From NCBI GenBank assembly GCA_964422685.1, contig CAYRCG010000028.1, positions 1 to 17,560 on the forward strand: a stretch of 17,560 bases of DNA, in the 5' to 3' direction. Below are positions 13,324-17,560 of the stretch, one piece after another (positions within the stretch are counted from its first letter, which is position 1; each line of letters starts with the position of its first letter). The translations under genes were made by a program, and so were the position numbers. The notes beneath the pieces are model-generated. The model saw nothing but the letters and a program-made list of their open reading frames with translations, was not told where the DNA came from and did not search any database. The stretch is from Syntrophomonas sp964422685 (GTDB taxonomy: Bacteria; Bacillota; Syntrophomonadia; Syntrophomonadales; Syntrophomonadaceae).

Positions 13324-14043
13324 ATGCCGGAAGAATTCCAAGCAGGTTGTCAAAGACCCCCTATTAAAAAACCCGTAGTTGCTAATGAAGAAAACGAGCC
13401 AAATATTATTATCGAGGAGGCGAAACAATCTATGATTAAAGTAGGCAAACCCGCCCCAGATTTTACTGCTTCGGCTTATTCAAAAGGTAAATTCTTCAAT
13501 GTCACCCTGTCGGAGTTTAAGGGTAAATGGGTGCTTTTATGTTTTTACCCGGGTGATTTTACCTTTGTCTGAGCTACTGAAATCTCAGCAGTTGCTGAAA
13601 AGTATGAAGAATTTAAAGAACTAGGTGTAGAAGTCCTTTCCTGTAGTGTTGACAGTATCTATGTGCACAAAATGTGGAATGACCACGAATTATCGAAAAT
13701 GATAAACCGGGATATCCCCTTTGCTATGCTTTCAGATCAAGATGGCAGTATCGGCAGGATGTATGGCATTTATAATGAGGAAAATGGGGTAGAAACCCGG
13801 GGGAGATTCATCATCGATCCCGATGGGGTTGTTCAGGCTTACGAAGTACTAACCCCGCCGGTAGGCAGGAATGTCGCGGAATCCATCCGGCAAGTTCAAG
13901 CCTTCCAGTTAGTCCGTGCTTCAAAAGGTACCGAAGCTACCCCCGCTGGTTGGAGACCGGGTAAGCAAACCTTGAAACCTAACCCGGATTTAGTAGGCAA
14001 CATATGGAAGATATGGAAAGTAAGCGAGGCTTTCGAAAAATAA
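13324..14043 (+). CDS. prxU: Selenocysteine-containing peroxiredoxin (AhpC/Prx type)
   Basis: A thioredoxin-fold peroxidase reducing H2O2 and organic peroxides in the cytosol. The frame is interrupted once, by TGA at 13570-13572. Translation through it gives FYPGDFTFV-U-ATEI, placing selenocysteine (residue 83) exactly at the peroxidatic Cys of the PGDFTFVC motif. Homology resumes without a frame shift: VLSCSVDS, FAMLSDQDGSIGRMYGIY, ETRGRFIIDPDG, TPPVGRN and a C-terminal tail, 239 residues in all. A SECIS-like hairpin lies at 13585-13598. ATG 13324 has a perfect AAAGGAGG (13307-13314) nine bases upstream. ATG 13432 (MIKVGKPAPDF, the usual Prx N-terminus) also has AGGAGG 11 bases upstream, so a shorter form is possible. 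The C-terminal resolving Cys is replaced by Thr (T206 in EATPAGW). It is monocistronic with its own terminator. Conventional gene calling would split or truncate it. Confidence 0.92.
13585..13598 (+). promoter_or_regulatory. Bacterial SECIS-like hairpin after the Sec codon
   Basis: TCAGC and GCTGA form a perfect 5-bp stem with the loop AGTT. The loop starts 18 bases after the TGA and has G at its second position, matching the known rules for bacterial SECIS elements (small apical loop with an early G, about 16-37 bases after UGA). ACT (13576-13578) and AGT (13601-13603) may add a lower stem. Confidence 0.7.
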
Positions 14044-14066
14044 AACTTGACTGTATATAGCTTTAC

Positions 14067-14106
14067 AAACCGGGGCTATCAGGATAAAGATAGCCCCGGT
14101 TTATTT
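14067..14106 (+). terminator. Intrinsic terminator of the seleno-peroxiredoxin
   Basis: A perfect 14-bp stem (AAACCGGGGCTATC paired with GATAGCCCCGGTTT) with an 8-base loop, followed by a TTTATTTA tail, 24 bases after the stop. Confidence 0.93.
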
Positions 14107-14402
14107 ATGTTGGCTTCTATCCCTCGCTTTACTGCGGTTTTATCGTACCGGTTCGTTAGTGCATATTACAATAACTTTGGACATTTATCAGAGATACACA
14201 GCATTATGCAGGGTTATGTTAGGGGAAAACCGGCATCGGAATAGCTATGGAAGATGTGGCCCGGGTGGGGGGATTCCGAATACCCGGACCGCTCAGTCGT
14301 ATTGCTTTTAGCCGGATATTGGCAGAAGACCACTACAAATTGTGGCAAAATTGGGCCAAGAGTTGCCGTTTGGCGGTTGGCCACTTCCCGTGATGGGAGG
14401 TG
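14107..14402. other. Region between the prxU terminator and the holin-like toxin ORF
   Basis: About 300 bases. A 48-codon open frame (14247-14393, beginning MEDVARVGGFRIPG) ends just before the ribosome binding site of the small toxin, but it has only a weak ribosome binding site and no recognised homology. I see no other signal. Confidence 0.4.
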
Positions 14403-14408
14403 ATGCCC

Positions 14409-14489
14409 ATGGTTACATATAGCGGATTATTTCAATTTTGCTTAGTAATCATCGGAGTTATTACTCTGTTTATTATACGCAGAAAATAA
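14409..14489 (+). CDS. Holin-like small hydrophobic toxin (type I TA candidate)
   Basis: A 26-residue peptide: MVTYSGLFQF, a single hydrophobic segment (CLVIIGVITLFII), and the basic end RRK. MVTY..LFQF, one membrane helix and a basic tail are the pattern of the putative holin-like toxin family (Hol_Tox) of Firmicutes, whose members sit in the membrane and are often type I toxins. GGAGG at 14396-14400 is 8 bases from ATG 14409; an upstream in-frame ATG at 14403 is too close to it. The ORF ends directly in a terminator stem (14488-14517), and a candidate antisense promoter lies beyond. It is too short for ordinary gene finders. Family assignment is from memory of the pattern, with no alignment. 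Confidence 0.65.
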   Translation: MVTYSGLFQFCLVIIGVITLFIIRRK

Positions 14490-14517
14490 CAACCGCCTTT
14501 TGATAATGGCGGTTGTT
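14488..14517. terminator. Bidirectional terminator of the holin-like toxin gene
   Basis: AACAACCGCC and GGCGGTTGTT form a perfect 10-bp stem with a 10-base loop, beginning inside the stop codon. Short T-rich tails follow on both strands (TTTAAG on plus, ATTTTC on minus). Confidence 0.75.
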
Positions 14518-14573
14518 TAAGTCTTCCAGGACTAGCCGCCGTGCAAAAAGCGGCAACTCCCTTTATTAAGGAT

Positions 14574-14602
14574 ATCGTAACATGGTTGGTATTATTCGTC
14601 AA
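14574..14602 (-). promoter_or_regulatory. Candidate promoter of an antisense RNA to the toxin 3' end
   Basis: On the minus strand TTGACG (14597-14602, 5 of 6), a 17-bp spacer, and TACGAT (14574-14579, 4 of 6). A transcript starting near 14567 would run about 80 bases to the shared terminator and be complementary to the toxin mRNA 3' end. It would include a GCCGC/GCGGC hairpin at 14535-14554. Confidence 0.4.
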
Positions 14603-14656
14603 CAAACCGATAGAGGGCAAAACAGCTGCCAATATTTCAAAACGCCTATATTTTTC

Positions 14657-15535
14657 TTATTCGTCAAAGATATGCAATTGTCTGCCATATTCTTTCCACC
14701 GCTCATAGGCTTCTCTCAGCGGTGCATCGAGATAACTCCAAGCCTTCTCCTTTATCCAATCCGGCACAGCATAAGCCGCTTCAGCAATGCTTCCTGTTAT
14801 AGCAGCAAGGGTGTCGCTGTCACCACCGAGAGAGATGGCGTTGCGGATAGCGTCTTCAAAGTCCCTACTTTCAAGAAATGCAATAATCGCCTGGGGAACT
14901 GTATCCTGGCAGCTTTCGTTGAAGCGATAAGCAGGACGTATCTCGTCAAGGGTTCTACCTAGGTCATAGCCATATTCCCGTTCTATGTGTTCTTTGATTC
15001 GCCATTTATATTGTTCGAGATTTAAGCGCCTGTTGATAGGGTTACCCATATCATCGCCATAACCACCTGTATAGAAACGGCACATAAATATAGCGTCCGT
15101 CACCGCCAAGGCACCTTTTATTCCTTCGGGGTGGTTATGGGTCACCTCGGCAGACAACCTTGCTCTGTCTCTGCCGACTTGTGGCCACATTCCTGTCCGG
15201 GCGCGGAATCCACAGTCCATTACCCACGCGCAAGGGGAAACCCTCATCGCCGAACCGTTGCCCCAACTGTTGTATGGCTTACGCTCTTCGGAATGTACCC
15301 AACTGCCGAAGCGATTGCCGTACCCGGCATGGGGATAGAGCCGCCCCCATTTTTTATAGGCATCAATGAAATCGTCAGCTTCGCCGCCATTCATCAAGGC
15401 CTCTGCGGTAGCAATAGTCATCACGGTGTCGTCCGTGAAAAAGCAGTCATCCCTAAACAGCGGAAAATCTTTGGTTTTGATGTTATGCCACTCGTAGACC
15501 GAGCCTACGATGTCGCCGATAATTGCTCCGAGCAT
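14657..15535 (-). CDS. ADP-ribosylglycohydrolase (DraG-like)
   Basis: A 292-residue DraG/ARH-family hydrolase that removes ADP-ribose from proteins or other acceptors, using two divalent metal ions. The N-terminal MLGAIIGDIVGSVYEW and the metal-binding FTDDTVMTIA (about 33-42) are present. The C-terminal metal site is SLGGDSDTLAAITGSIAEA (about 237-255). The size fits single-domain bacterial proteins. Strong AAGGGGAGG with 7-base spacing supports ATG 15533-15535. It lies 15 bases after a small ORF (15551-15751) on the same strand, so the two are probably co-transcribed. No ADP-ribosyltransferase or nitrogenase gene is in view, so the target is unknown. Confidence 0.88.
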   Translation of the reverse strand: MLGAIIGDIVGSVYEWHNIKTKDFPLFRDDCFFTDDTVMTIATAEALMNGGEADDFIDAYKKWGRLYPHAGYGNRFGSWVHSEERKPYNSWGNGSAMRVSPCAWVMDCGFRARTGMWPQVGRDRARLSAEVTHNHPEGIKGALAVTDAIFMCRFYTGGYGDDMGNPINRRLNLEQYKWRIKEHIEREYGYDLGRTLDEIRPAYRFNESCQDTVPQAIIAFLESRDFEDAIRNAISLGGDSDTLAAITGSIAEAAYAVPDWIKEKAWSYLDAPLREAYERWKEYGRQLHIFDE

Positions 15536-15550
15536 TGTTTTACCTCCCCT

Positions 15551-15751
15551 TTACTTAAGATCTTCGTGGATTTCCTCCCCGCAATTTGAATTGTAGCCAC
15601 CAATGGTGTCCGTTTCCGGTCCGCCCATCGGGCCGCCCTCATCGAGCAGCTTGCGCCGCTTTATTTGCTGCGCAGCAACATAGTGTTCATCAATATAGCT
15701 TTCGATTTCCCCGAGTAGTTCACGGCTAATGCTAAAGGACGCCCTTATCAA
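15551..15751 (-). CDS. Small hypothetical protein upstream of the ADP-ribosylglycohydrolase
   Basis: A 66-residue soluble protein of unknown function with no signal peptide or membrane segment. The N-terminal half (SFSISRELLGEIESYIDEHYVAAQ) looks amphipathic-helical. The second half is rich in Gly, Asp and Glu. The start is TTG at 15749-15751, supported by GGAGG six bases upstream and by an in-frame stop two codons further up. It ends 15 bases before the DraG-like start, suggesting an operon and possibly a functional partner. The start region overlaps the end of an S-layer-like remnant in another frame, so this ORF could have formed at a rearrangement junction. Confidence 0.55.
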   Translation of the reverse strand: MIRASFSISRELLGEIESYIDEHYVAAQQIKRRKLLDEGGPMGGPETDTIGGYNSNCGEEIHEDLK

Positions 15752-15866
15752 CCGCTACCTCCACATTACCTCTTTTTGCAGTAGATTTAGCTGCAGTCTT
15801 TTCGGCTTCTGTTAACGCTTTGTTGAATTCAACAGCTAACGTCTTAGCGTTAATAGCACTAAAGAC
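15732..15866 (-). pseudogene. Remnant of an S-layer / cell-surface protein gene
   Basis: The minus strand reads VFSAINAKTLAVEFNKALTE followed by about 24 more codons to a TAG stop. SAINAKTLAVEFNKAL is the style of the Ig-like or linker repeats of clostridial S-layer proteins. There is no start codon or ribosome binding site, and the fragment lies directly downstream of a terminator. The match is from pattern memory, so moderate to low confidence. Confidence 0.4.
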
Positions 15867-15882
15867 CAGGGAAGCTGTATAT

Positions 15883-15925
15883 AAAAAACCCCGCAAACCC
15901 GCATGGTGTCAAGGCTTGGGGGGTT
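15883..15925 (-). terminator. Probable terminator, minus strand
   Basis: An imperfect stem (AACCCC/GGGGTT outer pairs with inner AA/TT and CC/GG pairs) is followed on the minus strand by six T. It would end transcription of the Rpn-type genes to its right. Confidence 0.5.
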
Positions 15926-16098
15926 CTTACCATCCAATTGTAGTTATTCAGGTAATTATTATCAGTAGGTTCCATAAGGTTAGGGGAAATTAGGTAATCA
16001 TTCATAGTAGACTTTCTTAGGATGATATTGAATTTACAACATATTAAAGGGAAACCTCAGACCCATAGGTCACTGGAGTAAGATCAGCTTAATTGAAT

Positions 16099-16347
16099 TT
16101 ACTGGATATAACTTTTTACCTCATCAAGGTCTTTATATTCATAGACCCTATCAAGTATCACGTCCAAGGTAGTAAGATCCAGCTCGGGAAAGCGGTTCTT
16201 TACCTCCAGCGGCAAGGGGCCAAATCGTTTGGTCAGGAACCTTATAATTGTACCGACCTTTTCTTCCTTCCGGCCTTTTTCAATGCCTTTTTCTATGCCC
16301 TCGCCCAAACCTTTTTCATAAGGCTCTTTATATAAAGCAGATTGCAT
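16099..16347 (-). CDS. Free-standing C-terminal domain of an Rpn-type nuclease (DUF4351-like)
   Basis: An 82-residue protein from ATG 16347, beginning MQSALYKEPYEKGLGEGIEK and ending in a DUF4351-like domain (RFLTKRFGPLPLEVKN..YKDLDEVKSYI). It duplicates residues from 220 onward of the upstream nuclease at protein and DNA level. The Gly-Glu-Lys linker repeat is longer here (KGLGEGIEKGIEKGRKEEK). The start is supported by AGGAAGG (16356-16362) eight bases upstream. That site overlaps the nuclease stop codon, suggesting translational coupling. An alternative ATG at 16389 overlaps the nuclease end by 29 bases. It may be a truncated gene copy or a deliberately separate short form, such as an antitoxin. 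Confidence 0.6.
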   Translation of the reverse strand: MQSALYKEPYEKGLGEGIEKGIEKGRKEEKVGTIIRFLTKRFGPLPLEVKNRFPELDLTTLDVILDRVYEYKDLDEVKSYIQ

Positions 16348-16360
16348 AAGGATTTCCTTC

Positions 16361-17230
16361 CTAACCAAGTGTGGTACGGACTTCATCAATATTTTTGTAA
16401 TCCAGCAATTCCTCAGCGATAATATCTAACTTGTCTGCATCTGCCGCTTCTATTTTTTTCTTTAAATCCACAGGCAAAACGCCAAATCGCTTTGTCAAAA
16501 ATTTTACTATTAGTTTTGTCTTTTCGTCCTTCCTTCCGGTTTCATAAGGCTCTTTATATAAAGCGGATTGCATCAGGATCTCCTCCTTTACAAATTTTTC
16601 ATACTTACCTTTTTGATAAAGCCTTTTGATGCACTCTAGCGTGAGGAAATAATAGTCTTTGTCCTCCAGCCCCTCCGTCACTGCTAGGCATTCCTGGATA
16701 TGTTCTTCTTCGCTTTCACCGTCATATTTCATGAACACCCGAAGTGGATAGAGCACCACTTGCTTTTGGGCTAGTACATCACATTTATCAATCTCGTAGG
16801 TTTTAATCAACCCATACCTGTATCTCATAACATCCAGGCCCTGCACCCGGCTATTAATACCGTTTTTGATGCGTTTAACGTTATCGGGTTTCTTCAGCAG
16901 TACCAGCACCTGGTAAATGGGCAGGTCATTGTGCCATCTAATATATGTGTAGTACCTGAGCATCCTTTTTTGCATTTCAGTATTGCTACGGTAGGCCGAT
17001 TCAAATTCGACGTGGAGAATAAAGTTTTTCTGGTTCAATTTAATTTTAGCCATTTTAGCCAGATAATCCATTTCCCTCATATCGGGTACGGATAGCTTGG
17101 TATGCTCAAGGGCAACTTCTTCTGCATCCTTTACAGATGGTAAAATAAATTCTGCAATGCCCCTATGGTCTTTCTTCTCTAAAATTTTAATGGTTTCATC
17201 ATAGGCTTGGGGCCTCGTTTCATATGACAT
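16361..17230 (-). CDS. Rpn-family PD-(D/E)XK nuclease (putative transposase/defense nuclease)
   Basis: A 289-residue protein of the recombination-promoting nuclease group, often annotated PD-(D/E)XK nuclease family transposase. Candidate catalytic residues are D55 and E75/E77 in the conserved HVEFESAYRSNTEMQKRMLRY region; most relatives have HVEFQS, so E77 replaces a usual Gln. The C-terminal 60 residues (LIVKFLTKRFGVLPVDLKKK to the YKNIDEV end) look like DUF4351. The start is ATG 17228-17230 with a G-rich ribosome binding site. Met220 is preceded by a perfect AAAGGAGG eight bases upstream, so a 70-residue C-terminal form is probably also made. Two TATAAT boxes (17250-17255, 17270-17275, minus strand) lie upstream with weak -35 regions. 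It is known for RecA-independent recombination and phage defense in E. coli relatives. Confidence 0.83.
   Translation of the reverse strand: MSYETRPQAYDETIKILEKKDHRGIAEFILPSVKDAEEVALEHTKLSVPDMREMDYLAKMAKIKLNQKNFILHVEFESAYRSNTEMQKRMLRYYTYIRWHNDLPIYQVLVLLKKPDNVKRIKNGINSRVQGLDVMRYRYGLIKTYEIDKCDVLAQKQVVLYPLRVFMKYDGESEEEHIQECLAVTEGLEDKDYYFLTLECIKRLYQKGKYEKFVKEEILMQSALYKEPYETGRKDEKTKLIVKFLTKRFGVLPVDLKKKIEAADADKLDIIAEELLDYKNIDEVRTTLG
16571..16589 (-). promoter_or_regulatory. Internal Shine-Dalgarno and start codon inside the Rpn-type gene
   Basis: On the minus strand AAAGGAGG (16582-16589), 8 bases, then ATG (16571-16573), in frame with the nuclease at residue 220. It would express a 70-residue C-terminal protein (16361-16573). 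This is a better ribosome binding site than the one for the full-length start. Confidence 0.65.
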
Positions 17231-17309
17231 GACCGCCCCCCTCTCTTTTATTATACCTGGTAAATAATTATTATACCATAAATAAACACCCGCGGATTAA
17301 GTATTTTTA

Positions 17310-17560
17310 CTAGTTCCTCAGTAGGGTTTCCACTTCCCGCTTAAACCCATATTTCATCAGGTATTCCACCAGTGCCCCTTCCATAACCTCCTTTAAGGCA
17401 ACCTTCTTCTCCTTACTAAATTCCCCGGCAAGCCTAGCAATAACCTCGCTCATGTAAATTGATTTCGTCCTGACTTCCCCCGGTAGAGCGTACCTCGGAA
17501 TAATACCATCATCCCTGGTGCCGGTGAGCAGCTGATACAGTTCGTCCTATTTTTCCGATA
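17310..17560 (-). pseudogene. 3' part of an unknown gene, with an in-frame TAG near the window edge
   Basis: The minus strand reads 78 codons from DELYQLLTGTRDDGIIPRYA to EVETLLRN and stop. The middle (KSIYMSEVIARLAGEFSK to ALVEYLMKYGF) resembles a ribbon-helix-helix DNA-binding segment, but this is tentative. The codon before DELYQLL is TAG (17547-17549); CAG (Gln) would be a natural original. There is no ribosome binding site for an internal start. It is probably a broken gene or one running past the window edge. Confidence 0.5.

Noticed and set aside
13570..13572. The TGA in the peroxiredoxin as an ordinary nonsense mutation, giving a pseudogene
   Set aside because: It falls exactly on the peroxidatic Cys codon, no other stop or frameshift is present, and a SECIS-like hairpin follows. 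Recoding is the simpler explanation.
14247..14393. 48-codon plus-strand ORF before the holin-like toxin
   Set aside because: Its ribosome binding site is weak and its sequence is unrecognised. Adjacency to the toxin alone is not enough to call it.

Overview
The window looks like chromosomal DNA from a strictly anaerobic Gram-positive bacterium of the Clostridia, plausibly a Syntrophomonadaceae or Peptococcaceae relative. The reasons are strong AGGAGG-type ribosome binding sites, a CpI-like [FeFe] hydrogenase, a YycJ-type metallo-hydrolase, a COG2403-type GTPase, a selenocysteine-containing peroxiredoxin and a holin-like small toxin. The family placement is inference only.

Layout, left to right. 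(1) 1-3660: a YycJ/WalJ-like metallo-hydrolase (+) meets a protein-L-isoaspartate methyltransferase (-) tail to tail. A monocistronic [FeFe] hydrogenase (-) follows, with its own promoter, a candidate operator and a terminator. (2) 3660-5100: a gene-free island of at least three dispersed repeat families. One family has a copy at the left window edge, inverted and identical over 48 bp, so the first three genes lie between inverted repeats. (3) 5103-9797: a 5'(3')-deoxyribonucleotidase-like HAD protein, a glutamate dehydrogenase, an HDAC/AcuC-like deacetylase (-) and a divergent MFS transporter. (4) 9852-12830: a minus-strand operon of a PurL-like AIR-synthase-related protein with a four-cysteine cluster, a GNAT acetyltransferase and a COG2403-type P-loop GTPase. 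(5) 13324-14102: a peroxiredoxin whose peroxidatic position is an in-frame TGA followed by a SECIS-like hairpin, so it is a selenoprotein. It is followed by a perfect terminator. (6) 14403-14602: a 26-residue holin-like toxin ORF with a terminator and a candidate antisense promoter, arranged like a type I toxin-antitoxin locus. (7) 14657-15751: an ADP-ribosylglycohydrolase with a small upstream partner, next to a remnant of an S-layer-like gene. (8) 16099-17560: an Rpn-family PD-(D/E)XK nuclease with a perfect internal Shine-Dalgarno and ATG before its C-terminal domain, followed by a second free-standing copy of that domain. A broken gene fragment lies at the right edge.

Most genes are single housekeeping or redox functions rather than one pathway. 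The hydrogenase, glutamate dehydrogenase and seleno-peroxiredoxin fit fermentative or syntrophic anaerobic metabolism with peroxide protection. The right third (13.3-17.5 kb) is the accessory part and holds the most interesting signals: the Sec recoding, the type I toxin candidate, and the Rpn nuclease with intragenic and duplicated short forms.
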